Below are positions 34,688 through 43,904 of a stretch of DNA of 64,000 nucleotides, one piece after another (the stretch's first letter is position 1; every line of letters starts with the position of its first letter). The notes beneath the pieces are model-generated. The model made no database searches, had not been told where the DNA came from, and worked only from the letters and a program-made list of their open reading frames with translations. This stretch comes from Pseudalkalibacillus hwajinpoensis (GTDB lineage Bacteria; Bacillota; Bacilli; Bacillales; Guptibacillaceae). The translations under genes were made by a program, and so were the position numbers. The DNA lies in assembly GCF_015234585.1 (NCBI RefSeq), contig NZ_JADFCM010000006.1, forward strand, positions 27,566 to 91,565. The letters run 5' to 3'.

Positions 34688-35838
34688 TAGACAAGCTCCG
34701 TTATAAATAGAGAAGGTTGTTCGATCAATTCAATAAAGCGATTCGTAAAGCGCATAGATGTCCCTCCATCTGCGATACGATGATCAAACGTCATTGATAT
34801 CGACATTATTGAGCGAATAATAATTTCGTCTTTTTCCGTAACAACTGGCATTTTTTTTGTTTTATGGAAAGCAAGTAAAGCCGCTTCTGGATAATTAATA
34901 ATCGGCGTAGCCCCAGTGCTACCAAGCGGTCCTGCGTTACTAATCGTAAATGTACCAGATGAAAGGTCTTTGCTTTTGAGCTGATTACTCATAGCGGATT
35001 GATGAAGGTTTTTCATCTTAGTGTGAATGCCTTTAATTGAAAGTTTGTCACAGTCGTGAATAACAGGCACAATGAGCCCTTCCTCCGTATTCGTTGCTAA
35101 ACCAATATGGATATTAGGGTTTAAATAAATGAGACCTTCCTCTTCTTTTAATTCCGAATTGAAAATGGGAAACTCCTTAAGTGCAAGGCATACTGCTTTA
35201 ATATAAAAGGCAGCAACAGAAATAGATACCCCACTTTTTTCTTGAAGTGTCTTTTTCATCTCTAATACATTCGTCACATCTACTTCGTCAAAATGTGTAA
35301 CATGAGGAATTGTGAGAGTAGATTTTTTCATTTTTGCTGCGATTTGTTTCCGTCTCGCTGAAAATGGAATGGTATCAGTTTGTAATAGATTCGTTTCGTT
35401 TGCTTTTTCTTGCTCTTGAAGCTCTCGAGGACTTTGTAATGTGGCAATATGTCTTAAAACATCTTCGTCTGTAATGCGTCCCCCTGGCCCGGTACCTGTT
35501 ACCCTCTCGATATCAACGTCATTTTCTCGCGCTATTTTCCTCGTGAATGGGGCAGCTAAAATTCGTTTCGTTCGGTTTGGAATAAGTGTTTGCTCCACGT
35601 GTTGAGAGATTGGAGAGATGGTTAATAACGTACCGCCCACTTCAACCACTTCACCTGCCGCTACATGAATTCTTTCTACTTTCCCCGCCAGCGGAGATGG
35701 AAGCTCAGCGGTTACTTTATCAGTCTGCACTTCGACCAACGGCTGATCAATGATGACTTGATCACCTGGTTTAACAAGCAGCTGTACAATTTCACCTTCT
35801 GACATCCCTTCTCCAATGTCATGCAATTTCACGTCCAT
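34687..35838 (-). CDS. 2-oxoacid dehydrogenase E2 (lipoyl acyltransferase)
   Basis: A 383-residue lipoamide acyltransferase. The lipoyl domain at the N-terminus contains VEVQTDKVTAELPSP (lipoylated Lys near residue 43). A peripheral subunit-binding domain (AAPFTRKIARENDVDIERVTGTGPGGRITDEDV) follows at residues ~93-130, then the catalytic domain with the DHRIADGG motif near residue 352. It transfers the acyl group to CoA. It needs lipoylation; lplJ, a lipoate ligase gene, lies at 51977. Position between E1beta and E3 defines the complex. Confidence 0.9.
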   Translation of the reverse strand: MDVKLHDIGEGMSEGEIVQLLVKPGDQVIIDQPLVEVQTDKVTAELPSPLAGKVERIHVAAGEVVEVGGTLLTISPISQHVEQTLIPNRTKRILAAPFTRKIARENDVDIERVTGTGPGGRITDEDVLRHIATLQSPRELQEQEKANETNLLQTDTIPFSARRKQIAAKMKKSTLTIPHVTHFDEVDVTNVLEMKKTLQEKSGVSISVAAFYIKAVCLALKEFPIFNSELKEEEGLIYLNPNIHIGLATNTEEGLIVPVIHDCDKLSIKGIHTKMKNLHQSAMSNQLKSKDLSSGTFTISNAGPLGSTGATPIINYPEAALLAFHKTKKMPVVTEKDEIIIRSIMSISMTFDHRIADGGTSMRFTNRFIELIEQPSLFITELV

Positions 35839-35852
35839 ATACGATCCCTCCT

Positions 35853-36848
35853 TTAGAAACGAACTGTTTCTTCAATCGCCTGCAGAACTTTACTAGCATC
35901 AGGTAGATAATCATCTTCAAGCGTAAATAACGGCACTGGCGCATCGTAGCCCGTTACTTTTTTTATCGGTGACTTCATATAGAGAAACGAAGTATCGTTA
36001 ATGATTGAGATAACTTCACTTCCTACTCCTCCAGACGAGACAGCTTCATGAATGATAACCGCTCTCCCAGTCTTTTGGACTGATTCAGAGATCAATTCTT
36101 TATCAAGAGGATAGAGACACCTGAGGTCAATTACATCACATTCAATTCCATTGGAAGCTGCTTTTTCAGCAGCTTCCTCAGCCACTTTCATCATAGCTCC
36201 CCAAGCAAAAAGAGAAACATCACTACCATTACGCCGTCTGTACCCTTTGCCTAGTGGTATCGTATAACTTCCCGTTGGTACATCACCTTTGCCTGTGCGA
36301 TACATCCTCATAGGCTCAAGAAACAAGACTGGATCAGGATCTTTTATACTGCTAATAAGGAGTCCTTTTGCGTCATGTGGCGTTGATGGCACGACAACCT
36401 TCAACCCTGGTATGTGAGCAAATAGCGCTTCTGTACTATCGCTATGAATTTCTGGTGCTCTTACACCGGCACCGTAAGGCACTCGAATCGTCAGTGGTAC
36501 TGTATAACGACTTTGTGTTCTCGTTCGAATTCTCGTCGCATGTGTCATAATTTGATTAAATCCTGGATAAATAAAGCCAAGAAACTGAATCTCCACAACT
36601 GGTATAAAACCATTCATCGCAAGTCCTATCGAAGTTCCTATTAAGCCTGACTCTGCAAGCGGCGTGTCTATGATTCTGTCATCACCAAAAAGTTCATAAA
36701 GCCCATCTGTGGCTCTGAAAACACCGCCATTTCTCCCAACATCTTCCCCTAGTACAAGAACGGACTCATCTTCTTCAAGCATCACCTTTAAAGCTTCCGT
36801 AATGGCCTGCACCATCGTTAGCTTTTTCATATTCACCGCTATACTCAT
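35853..36848 (-). CDS. 2-oxoacid dehydrogenase E1 component, beta subunit
   Basis: A 331-residue transketolase-like E1beta. It has TMVQAITEALKVMLEEDESVLVLGEDVGRNGGVF, the GTSIGLAMNGFIPVVEIQF segment and the C-terminal domain with AVIIHEAVSSGGVGSEV. It pairs with the upstream alpha subunit; the start overlaps the alpha stop (ATGA). The substrate (pyruvate, branched-chain or aryl) cannot be read from these motifs; the gene context points to phenylpyruvate (inference). Confidence 0.9.
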   Translation of the reverse strand: MSIAVNMKKLTMVQAITEALKVMLEEDESVLVLGEDVGRNGGVFRATDGLYELFGDDRIIDTPLAESGLIGTSIGLAMNGFIPVVEIQFLGFIYPGFNQIMTHATRIRTRTQSRYTVPLTIRVPYGAGVRAPEIHSDSTEALFAHIPGLKVVVPSTPHDAKGLLISSIKDPDPVLFLEPMRMYRTGKGDVPTGSYTIPLGKGYRRRNGSDVSLFAWGAMMKVAEEAAEKAASNGIECDVIDLRCLYPLDKELISESVQKTGRAVIIHEAVSSGGVGSEVISIINDTSFLYMKSPIKKVTGYDAPVPLFTLEDDYLPDASKVLQAIEETVRF

Positions 36849-37909
36849 TTTTCACTCTCCTTGTGAAAAAAGCGCTCTTTTTGTTCCTGTACTGGCCAAA
36901 CGCTAGTGCCGAACACATGATCAAACATAAGAGCTTCATCTGATTTCTTTGTCTTTTCCATTTCCGAGACAGCAGTATTTAATCGATCTTCTGCTTCGTT
37001 CTTGAGCTGTTCCACCCACTCAGATTCCCAAGCATTGCGAGCTTTAAGATATTCCTCCACTCTCTTAATTGGATCTTCCATCTGTCTTCTCCGTTCACTT
37101 TCCCCCTGATCGCGATATTTCGAAGGCTCATCTGTCGTCGTGTGTGCCCCATAGCGCCACGTAACGGCCTCAATTAACGTTGGCCCTTCGCCCTTTCTCG
37201 CTCGCTCGACGGCTTTCAATGTTTCACTATAAACAGCAAAGACATCATTGCCGTCCACTCGTACGCCTGGCATATCATAACCAAGTGATTTCTGAGCTAT
37301 CGTCTTAGAGTTCATTTGTCTTTCAAGAGGAACGCTGATCGCATACCCGTTGTTTTGGTTAAAGAATACAACTGGGATTTGAAACACACTTGCAAAGTTT
37401 AGCCCTTCATGAAAATCCCCTTCAGATGTTGCACCGTCACCGAAATACACTATAGAAACTCGATCGCTTCCTTTTTTCATCTCCGCCCACGCTGTACCTG
37501 TAGCATGAAGAATTTGCGATGCGATAGGTACAGATGGCGGGAAAATATGTTTACCCTCTGGTGGGACACACCCCTCAATACAACCTTTCCAATATAGAAA
37601 AATATTAACGAGGGAATGTCCGAAAGCAGCTGTTGCAGCATGATCGCGATACGTTGGGAACATCCAGTCTCCATCTTCTAAAGCAAGAGCACTTCCGATT
37701 TGAGAAGCTTCCTGACCCTCGAATGGAGCATACGTACCAATTCGTCCCTGACGCTGAAGATTGACTGCTTTTCGGTCAAACATGCGTGAGAACGTCATTT
37801 GCTCATAAAAGCGCCTGGCGTTCTCTACTGTGACATATTCACTTTCTTCCAATTGCCTACCTTCCCCATTAACGAGTTGTCTCAACGGAAACTGCTCAGC
37901 TAGATCCAT
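36845..37909 (-). CDS. 2-oxoacid dehydrogenase E1 component, alpha subunit
   Basis: A 354-residue thiamine-diphosphate-binding E1alpha. The ThDP motif begins YFGDGATSEGDFHEG and closes with FFNQNNGYAIS, the standard G-D-G...N-N layout. RYGAHTTTDEPSKYR is the phosphorylation-loop-like segment. It decarboxylates a 2-oxo acid and transfers the acyl to lipoyl-E2. Start set at ATG 37909, as AAGGTGG is 6 bases upstream; the ATG at 37915 abuts it. Near in sequence to pyruvate dehydrogenase alpha of Bacillus, but set beside an amino-acid dehydrogenase. Confidence 0.88.
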   Translation of the reverse strand: MDLAEQFPLRQLVNGEGRQLEESEYVTVENARRFYEQMTFSRMFDRKAVNLQRQGRIGTYAPFEGQEASQIGSALALEDGDWMFPTYRDHAATAAFGHSLVNIFLYWKGCIEGCVPPEGKHIFPPSVPIASQILHATGTAWAEMKKGSDRVSIVYFGDGATSEGDFHEGLNFASVFQIPVVFFNQNNGYAISVPLERQMNSKTIAQKSLGYDMPGVRVDGNDVFAVYSETLKAVERARKGEGPTLIEAVTWRYGAHTTTDEPSKYRDQGESERRRQMEDPIKRVEEYLKARNAWESEWVEQLKNEAEDRLNTAVSEMEKTKKSDEALMFDHVFGTSVWPVQEQKERFFHKESEK

Positions 37910-37932
37910 TGACATCCACCTTTCATTCTATT

Positions 37933-39033
37933 TTAAGAGCGAACTGTCCATTTTCCAGGTTTCTTATGTGCAAAAAAACTATTTCTTCGTTTTCTACTTT
38001 CCAAACGCTTTTCGCAAAAAAGATTCGCTGCTTTTATCGTAGAAAAAGAATGCGTCTCTGCTTGCTCAAAGATTGATAGCAAGGTGTCATAAATGGCTTT
38101 CGTTTTTTGCAATACTCGTTTTGGATTTGGCGTATAAAGCTCGTCAGATACTTGAATCAAACCGCCGCTATTTACAATATAATCAGGAGCATAAAGAATG
38201 CCGCGTTCATTTAACAAATCACCATGCTCATTTGTTAAAAGCTGATTGTTAGCAGATCCAACAACTGCCCGTACTTTAAGCTTATGAATCGTTTGGTCAT
38301 TAATAATTCCTCCAAGGGCGCAAGGGACAAATACATCAGCATTCGCTTCATAGATTTCGTCTCCAGAAACAACCTTCACCCCACGGTTTAGATCAATAGC
38401 CCTTTGAATCAAACGGTCGATCGCATGCTGATTAATATCTGAAACAATTAAATCTGCACCTTGCTCTAGAAGCAGTTCAGCTACTTTATATCCAACTTTC
38501 CCAAGCCCTTGAATAGCGTAAGTGCGCCCTCCTAGCTCTTCTGAACCAAACACAGTTTTGTTTGTAGCCTGTATTCCATAGACCACACCGTTAGCGGTTG
38601 GAACAGACGAATCTCCACTTCCGCCATACTCTTCCGGAACACCGACAATGCAGCTGCTTTCTCTTAATGAATGAACGAAATTATCAGGAGTCGTTCCCAT
38701 ATCTGTACCAGTGTAAAACCGTCCGTTCAACGATTCGACAAACTGGCCAAATGCGCGAAAAAGCTCTGGAGTTCGATCTCTTAACGGATCCCCGATGATG
38801 ACTGCTTTTCCACCACCAAAGTCAACGTCTGCTGCAGCGCATTTATATGTCATCCCTTTTGACAGCCTTAACACATCTTCTATCGCATCATCGACCGTTT
38901 CATAAGGTCTCATTCTACAGCCTCCAAGCGCCGGACCAAGCGTTGTGTTATGTATGGCAATGATGGCTTTAAGACCTGTATCGACATCATTACAAAAAAG
39001 TAACTGTTCATGCTCTATGATTCGATCAAACAC
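37933..39033 (-). CDS. Amino-acid dehydrogenase, probably phenylalanine dehydrogenase
   Basis: A 366-residue member of the Glu/Leu/Phe/Val dehydrogenases. It has the catalytic Lys in [27 protein letters not shown], the NAD-binding [20 protein letters not shown] and the GSANNQL and [11 protein letters not shown] blocks. By memory, phenylalanine dehydrogenases read [23 protein letters not shown] and GSANNQL, whereas leucine dehydrogenases read GRYITAEDVGTT and GSALNQL; this protein follows the former in both places. It would convert L-phenylalanine plus NAD+ to phenylpyruvate, ammonia and NADH. Start set at GTG 39033. It is followed by the E1-E3 genes and preceded by a thioesterase. Confidence 0.78.
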   Translation of the reverse strand: MFDRIIEHEQLLFCNDVDTGLKAIIAIHNTTLGPALGGCRMRPYETVDDAIEDVLRLSKGMTYKCAAADVDFGGGKAVIIGDPLRDRTPELFRAFGQFVESLNGRFYTGTDMGTTPDNFVHSLRESSCIVGVPEEYGGSGDSSVPTANGVVYGIQATNKTVFGSEELGGRTYAIQGLGKVGYKVAELLLEQGADLIVSDINQHAIDRLIQRAIDLNRGVKVVSGDEIYEANADVFVPCALGGIINDQTIHKLKVRAVVGSANNQLLTNEHGDLLNERGILYAPDYIVNSGGLIQVSDELYTPNPKRVLQKTKAIYDTLLSIFEQAETHSFSTIKAANLFCEKRLESRKRRNSFFAHKKPGKWTVRS

Positions 39034-39058
39034 GATTATCACCCCTTTATGAAATCGC

Positions 39059-39454
39059 TTACATTTTAGCTCTTGCTAATTTTTCATCGATAACGTTCTT
39101 AGGAAGAATGAACTGAATCACTTTCCCTGTCCCGATAAGTTCTGATCCTCTTTTCACGTCTACTCGACTAATGACAGATTTGTGTGTTAGCGAAATGATA
39201 ACGGCAAAGATCTCGACCATTTGTCCTTCGCAAGCTGGCCCTAGATGTTTTACTTCAACACCCCCACCAATACCTTCCTCTTCTTTTTCAAGAAAAGGAA
39301 GAATTAGCTGTCTTGCTGCCCATTCCATATGGTAAACCATCGAAACAGTTGAATATGCCTTATGGACTACTTTCCCTTCAAATTTTGCATACATGTCAGG
39401 GGTTACCTCTATTTGAATAACAGCACTTTGGCCGATCGTAATACCACTCTTCAC
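39059..39454 (-). CDS. FlK-like hotdog thioesterase
   Basis: A 131-residue hotdog-fold protein. [40 protein letters not shown] and [20 protein letters not shown] match the fluoroacetyl-CoA thioesterase (FlK) group, with its Thr, Glu and His catalytic set apparently all present (STVSM, HMEWA, VKHLG). Substrates of the group are aliphatic or aryl acyl-CoAs. GTG 39454 has GGGG 8 bases upstream and is preferred over 39463. It is the first gene of the PheDH operon; hydrolysis of surplus phenylacetyl-CoA is one plausible role (inference). Confidence 0.78.
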   Translation of the reverse strand: MKSGITIGQSAVIQIEVTPDMYAKFEGKVVHKAYSTVSMVYHMEWAARQLILPFLEKEEEGIGGGVEVKHLGPACEGQMVEIFAVIISLTHKSVISRVDVKRGSELIGTGKVIQFILPKNVIDEKLARAKM

Positions 39455-39488
39455 CTGCTTCACCCCTTTAACATCACACTATAATATA

Positions 39489-39535
39489 TGACGTTTATTT
39501 AACGATATAATAACATTGCGTATATTAACCGTCAA
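39489..39535 (-). promoter_or_regulatory. Promoter and operator of the thioesterase-PheDH-E1E2E3 operon
   Basis: On the minus strand TTGACG (39535-39530), 17 bases, then TATTAT (39512-39507) form a sigma-A promoter. Just downstream, plus-strand TGACGTTTATTTAACGATA (39489-39507) is an imperfect inverted repeat. The core ACGTTTATTTAACG (39491-39504) lies 2 bp from the -10 and is identical to the paaA site at 50106-50119. This marks a shared repressor site. Confidence 0.85.
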
Positions 39536-39613
39536 TAAATTGTCAAAAAAATCAAAACAATAAAGTGAACTTCAAGATTATGAGTCAATTGACGAGGTAT
39601 TATAGGAACAAAT

Positions 39614-39642
39614 CCCCCACTTCATATTTCGCTAAGTGGGGG
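39614..39642 (-). terminator. Probable terminator of the ABC transporter operon
   Basis: CCCCCACTT (39614-39622) pairs with AAGTGGGGG (39634-39642). It lies 26 bases past the ATPase stop; the minus-strand tail is only weakly T-rich. Confidence 0.65.
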
Positions 39643-39667
39643 CTCTTACTCTTATTATCTAACTTCA

Positions 39668-40462
39668 CTATCCTAACAGGGCGCGATCATTTGTCATTTT
39701 GGCCCCTTTTATTCGCTGGAATTCATGAAGTAACGCTTCAATCGTTAAGTTCTGTTTATCCTCTCCTTCTACTTCTAAGATAATTTTACCGCTATCCATC
39801 ATAATTAAACGGTTCCCTAAATCTAAGGCTTGTTGCATATTATGAGTAACCATGAGTGTCGTTAAGTTCGTTCGCTCCACAATTTCTCCGGTTAGTTTTG
39901 TGATTAGGGCTGCTCTTGCTGGGTCAAGTGCTGCAGTATGTTCATCTAATAAAAGCATTTTTGGTTCTGTAAAGGTCGCCATTAATAAGGAGAGAGCTTG
40001 TCTTTCTCCTCCTGAAAGCAAACCAACTTTTGCGGATAAGCGATCTTCAAGGCCGAGGTGAAGTGTTTCGAGCGCTTCCTGAAAAGTTGTTTTCAGTTTC
40101 TTCGTCACGCCCTTCATTAACGTTCGTCTCCGATTTCGATTATAAGCTAATGCTAAATTTTCTTGTATCGTCATCGATGGCGCTGTTCCAGCCATCGGAT
40201 CCTGAAAAACACGCCCGATCAATTTTGACCGCTTATATTCTGGTAAACTTGTAATCTTTTTTTCATCAATGAATATGTCCCCAACGTCAGGTGTTAAGAC
40301 GCCAGATACCATATTCATTAAAGTCGATTTACCAGCCCCGTTACTTCCAATAACGGTTACAAAATCGCCGGTTTTAAGGGTTAGGTTAATGTCTTCTAAC
40401 GCTACTTTTTCATCAAGAGTCCCTTCGTTAAATACTTTGTGAATTTGATTTAGTTGAAGCAT
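39668..40462 (-). CDS. ABC transporter ATP-binding protein (aromatic amino-acid import type)
   Basis: A 264-residue ABC ATPase with Walker A IGSNGAGKST near residue 38, signature LSGGERQALSL near residue 150 and Walker B MLLLDEHTAALDP. It partners with the permease and binding protein upstream. Its start lies 35 bases inside the permease gene, so the two are tightly coupled. Confidence 0.88.
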   Translation of the reverse strand: MLQLNQIHKVFNEGTLDEKVALEDINLTLKTGDFVTVIGSNGAGKSTLMNMVSGVLTPDVGDIFIDEKKITSLPEYKRSKLIGRVFQDPMAGTAPSMTIQENLALAYNRNRRRTLMKGVTKKLKTTFQEALETLHLGLEDRLSAKVGLLSGGERQALSLLMATFTEPKMLLLDEHTAALDPARAALITKLTGEIVERTNLTTLMVTHNMQQALDLGNRLIMMDSGKIILEVEGEDKQNLTIEALLHEFQRIKGAKMTNDRALLG

Positions 40463-41462
40463 ACCCTTCCTCCCCCTCCTTCATTTCTTTCAATTTCACT
40501 TCTTGCCGGAGGCGTTTTCGCTTTTTACGGTTTCGCTCCTTCTGCCCATCAATTAATTGCGGAAGAACAAGTGCAGCAATAACGATAACTGCGGTAATTA
40601 ATTTCATGTCACCTGTTTCAAGAAAATCCACTCGGAGGGCAAGACTCACAACAATACGATAGACAATTGCACCACCTATAACAGCGAATGTGGTCACAGC
40701 TATCGTCCTTGTTCCAAAGATAGCCTCCCCAATAATAACCGACGCAAGACCAATAATGATCATTCCGATTCCCATACCCACATCTGCAAATGAACTATAC
40801 TGAGCAATTAACGCTCCTGCTAACGCAACAAGTGCATTTGAAAGTCCAAGTCCAATAATTGTTAGCCCATCCGTATTTGCTGAGAAACTCCGAATCATAC
40901 GTTTATTGTCACCTGTCGCTCTAAGGGCAAGACCAATTTGAGTACGTAAGAAAAGATCAGTCAAAATTTTAATCACTGTCGTAACAACAAGCATGCTTAT
41001 TAATATAGCCCATGTTGAAGTGAGATTTCCTAAGCCAATACTTGACGCCATATTATTTAAAACCGAATCAAGTCCAGATGTCTCAAAAAAACCTTCTATC
41101 TTTGTGAAAATGGATTCTTCATTTAATAGCGGAACGTTCGATCTCCCCATTATTCTCAAATTGATTGAGTAAAGGGCAATCATCATTAAGATTCCCGCAA
41201 GAAGAGGATTAATCTTCCCCTTAGTATGTAGAAGACCCGTCACACAACCCGCTAAGAAACCAGCTGCAATGGCTACAAGCGTAGCAAAAAAGGGATTTGT
41301 CCCATTTACAATCAGAATAGCAGCAATGGCCGCCCCTGTTACGAAGCTTCCATCAACAGTTAAGTCTGGAAAATCAAGAATTCGAAACGATAAATACACT
41401 CCAAGTGCCATAATGGCATATATAATGCCAGATTCTATTGCCCCAAACATTGCTGAGCCCAT
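40428..41462 (-). CDS. ABC transporter permease
   Basis: A 344-residue permease with about eight to nine hydrophobic segments (SAMFGAIESGIIYAIMALGVYLSFRILDFPDLTVDGSFVTG at the N-terminus), the layout of the branched-chain permease family linked to PF04392-type binding proteins. The basic C-terminal tail (KERNRKKRKRLRQEVKLKEMKEG) is cytoplasmic. ATG 41462 follows GGAGGG; the ATG at 41489 lacks a site. A hairpin separates it from the binding-protein gene. Confidence 0.87.
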   Translation of the reverse strand: MGSAMFGAIESGIIYAIMALGVYLSFRILDFPDLTVDGSFVTGAAIAAILIVNGTNPFFATLVAIAAGFLAGCVTGLLHTKGKINPLLAGILMMIALYSINLRIMGRSNVPLLNEESIFTKIEGFFETSGLDSVLNNMASSIGLGNLTSTWAILISMLVVTTVIKILTDLFLRTQIGLALRATGDNKRMIRSFSANTDGLTIIGLGLSNALVALAGALIAQYSSFADVGMGIGMIIIGLASVIIGEAIFGTRTIAVTTFAVIGGAIVYRIVVSLALRVDFLETGDMKLITAVIVIAALVLPQLIDGQKERNRKKRKRLRQEVKLKEMKEGEEGYASTKSNSQSI

Positions 41463-41523
41463 TTTAAGCGCCCTCCTCTTCCTTTTCATTTGAAAGCACG
41501 ATCATCGTCCATCTGATAAAAAT

Positions 41524-41559
41524 AGGTTCGAAAAAGAAAACTCTCTCTTTTTCGAACCT
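41524..41559 (-). terminator. Intercistronic hairpin with T-run between binding protein and permease genes
   Basis: AGGTTCGAAAAAGA (41524-41537) pairs perfectly with TCTTTTTCGAACCT (41546-41559) and is followed by T5 on the minus strand. It may be a partial terminator, letting binding protein be made in excess over permease, which is common in ABC operons. Confidence 0.75.
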
Positions 41560-41565
41560 AATGAT

Positions 41566-42582
41566 CTACTCGATATATTCCCCCATCTCTTCCCATTCTG
41601 TCTTCACTTCGATGCCCATTTCTTCTGCCGCTGTTTGATTCATTTTAAGTTTTAAATTCTGAGGGTATTGAACGGGGATATCTGCCGTCGTCTCTTCCCC
41701 CTTCAAAATTTTCGCAGCCATCAGGCCAGCTTCATATCCAATATCTTTATATTCAAAGCCATATGCTGCAAATGCTCCTCGGCTAACAGAATCGAATTCT
41801 CCTGCGAACATCGGGATATCTTTATCATTCGCTACGCTGATAACCGACTCAAGTGCTGATACGACAGTATTGTCAGTTACAATGTAGATCACGTCCACCT
41901 TACCAACAAGTGCTTCTGCAGCCTGTTTCACTTCAGCTGAAGTAGAAACACTTTTCTCAACAGCCTTCATACCTGTACCTTCCATCGCTTCTTTTACAAT
42001 GTCCACTTGCGCAACAGAATTTTGTTCACCAGCATTGTAAATGAGTCCTACATTTTTTGCGTCAAATTCACTTGCTATAAATTCAATTGTTTTCGGGATG
42101 GCTTCTGGATGTGTATCAGTCGTTCCCGTAATGTTCTCTCCCGGCTTATCAAAATCTTCAACAAGCTTTGCACCGACTGGATCAGTCACGGAGGTGAAAA
42201 GAATTGGAATATCTGAGGTCGCATTTAATGCAGATTGTGCACTTGGTGTTGAATTAGCAAAGATTAGGTCGACTTCATCTCCAACTAGATTTTGTGCAAT
42301 CGTATTGCTATTGTTCATATCGTTCTGCGCATTTTGAACATCGTAGGAAATGTTCTCGCCTTCTTTAAATCCATTCTCTTCAAGCGCCATTTTAAATCCT
42401 TCATAAGCAGCATCTAGAGAAGGATGTTCAACAATTTGAGTCACGCCAATTGTATAAGACTCCTTATCCTCTGCTTCGCCACTACTAGAATCCGTGTTTG
42501 ATGAGGAATTGTTCGTTCCGCAACCCGTAAGAGCCATCACACTAACTAGAGAAATACCTAACCATTTTTTCCAGGATCTCAA
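41566..42582 (-). CDS. ABC transporter substrate-binding lipoprotein (PF04392 type)
   Basis: A 338-residue lipoprotein: signal peptide with LTGC lipobox (Cys near residue 21), a Ser/Asn/Asp-rich linker, then a two-lobed binding fold that begins YTIGVTQIVEHPSLDAAYEGF and contains VDLIFANSTPSAQSALNATSDIPILFTSVTDP. This is the ABC_sub_bind family; a pneumococcal member has been crystallised with an aromatic amino acid (from memory). The start is TTG 42582, after AGGGGGAGG. It opens the importer operon within the putative phenylalanine island, which fits import of an aromatic amino acid. Confidence 0.83.
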   Translation of the reverse strand: MRSWKKWLGISLVSVMALTGCGTNNSSSNTDSSSGEAEDKESYTIGVTQIVEHPSLDAAYEGFKMALEENGFKEGENISYDVQNAQNDMNNSNTIAQNLVGDEVDLIFANSTPSAQSALNATSDIPILFTSVTDPVGAKLVEDFDKPGENITGTTDTHPEAIPKTIEFIASEFDAKNVGLIYNAGEQNSVAQVDIVKEAMEGTGMKAVEKSVSTSAEVKQAAEALVGKVDVIYIVTDNTVVSALESVISVANDKDIPMFAGEFDSVSRGAFAAYGFEYKDIGYEAGLMAAKILKGEETTADIPVQYPQNLKLKMNQTAAEEMGIEVKTEWEEMGEYIE

Positions 42583-42677
42583 ACGCCTGTCCTCCCCCTA
42601 ATAAGTTTTCTAAACTTATTGTTGTTATATTCTTTATCCACTGAAAAGCCTTGACTAAACCGGGATATCGTATCGTT

Positions 42678-42706
42678 ATGGTACACTTGCTATTCTAGCT
42701 TGTCAA
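42678..42706 (-). promoter_or_regulatory. Promoter of the ABC importer operon
   Basis: On the minus strand TTGACA (42706-42701), 17 bases, then TACCAT (42683-42678) form a sigma-A promoter with a perfect -35 and weak -10. Immediately downstream is AACGATACGATAT, which resembles but does not match the operator shared by the two catabolic operons. Confidence 0.65.
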
Positions 42707-42765
42707 CGAGTATTCAAACAATTGGAATTATTTAATATATTTTAAAAATAACACTTGATATATGA

Positions 42766-43734
42766 CTACTTCTTCATAGATATTTTCTCAAACTCTTCCA
42801 ATTTATTTTTATAAATTAGTAATGCTCCTTCAACCATGTCTTCAAATAGTTTCTGGACAGAAGGAATAGATTTGACTATCCCACTTATTTGTCCTCCATT
42901 AATAAATCCATCTCCAAGTCGTCCTTCTACTGCTCCTATCCGATGTTTCTCTTCATCAGTCATCGCCGCAAAGTCTTCAGGCTTTACTCCACTTAATTCA
43001 GCTTTTAATAACTGATCTGCGTATTCAGTTCTCAAAACCCTTCTCACTTTTCCAACAGATCTCCCAACGATAACTGTTTCAGTATCGTTAGCTTCTAGAA
43101 GCTTTGTTAGATATCGCTCATGATATGGCGATTCTTCTGTCGCAATTAATCGTGTACCCATCTGTACTCCTTCTGCCCCAAGAGCTAAGGCTGCAGCAAA
43201 CCCTCTAGCATCTCCAATTCCACCTGCTGCAATAACTGGTATTTGCACACTTGCGACGAGCTGAGGAATCAGGGTCATCGTAGTAATCTCAAGTGGAGAA
43301 TTAATTCCAGCTGCTTCATACCCTTCTCCTACGATTAAATCTGCACCGGATTCTTCTGCTTTTTTCGCTTGTTTGACACTAGCTGTTACACAAATAACTT
43401 TTATACCGCACTCTTTAAGAAAGGGAACATAAGGTGCAGGATTTCCTGCGGAAAGAGAAACAATAGGAACAGCATGTTTTACTGCAAGTTCACACATCCC
43501 CTTTAAATCTGTTGTAACAGTAATTGGTATGTTGAGAGCAAATGGTTTAGCTGTTCGCTGTTTCATATCAAGAAGGAGGCTCTCCACTTCTTCAAGACTA
43601 AGCGTTCCAGTTCCAATCGTTCCTAGTCCTCCTGCTTCAGATACCGCCGATGCAAGAATCGGACTCGAAATATTCCCCATTCCCCCCTGTATAATTGGAT
43701 AACGAATGGAAAATAGCTGACAGACTCTTTTCAT
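42766..43734 (-). CDS. Nitronate monooxygenase / FabK-like FMN enzyme
   Basis: A 322-residue TIM-barrel flavoprotein. IRYPIIQGGMGNISSPILASAVSEAGGLGTIGTG, then VIAAGGIGDARGFAAALALGAEGVQMGTRLIAT, are the phosphate- and FMN-binding blocks shared by 2-nitropropane dioxygenases and enoyl-ACP reductase FabK. It lacks features that would decide between them. AAGGAGGG precedes the ATG. It stands alone between the ABC operon and the gamma-carbonic-anhydrase-like gene. Confidence 0.82.
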   Translation of the reverse strand: MKRVCQLFSIRYPIIQGGMGNISSPILASAVSEAGGLGTIGTGTLSLEEVESLLLDMKQRTAKPFALNIPITVTTDLKGMCELAVKHAVPIVSLSAGNPAPYVPFLKECGIKVICVTASVKQAKKAEESGADLIVGEGYEAAGINSPLEITTMTLIPQLVASVQIPVIAAGGIGDARGFAAALALGAEGVQMGTRLIATEESPYHERYLTKLLEANDTETVIVGRSVGKVRRVLRTEYADQLLKAELSGVKPEDFAAMTDEEKHRIGAVEGRLGDGFINGGQISGIVKSIPSVQKLFEDMVEGALLIYKNKLEEFEKISMKK

Positions 43735-43904
43735 TTATATCCCTCCTTTCATTCATATAACGATAATGATACGAAATAAAACATTCGTGTTATACTTATT
43801 AATAACATTCAAAGAAGATCAACATAATTCCTGCTTAATATGAAACTTCTATTTTGAAACAATGAAAAAATAGTTTGTAAGCTAAAAAAGAAGGGAGAGC
43901 AACT

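Noticed and set aside
42598..42622. AATAAGTTT/AAACTTATT hairpin before the ABC importer as a riboswitch
   Set aside because: It is a short AT-only stem next to the ribosome site, with no conserved aptamer-like elements.
42663..42677. AACGATACGATAT downstream of the importer -10 as the shared paa operator
   Set aside because: It lacks the ACGTTTATTTAACG core; only an AACG half-element is common.
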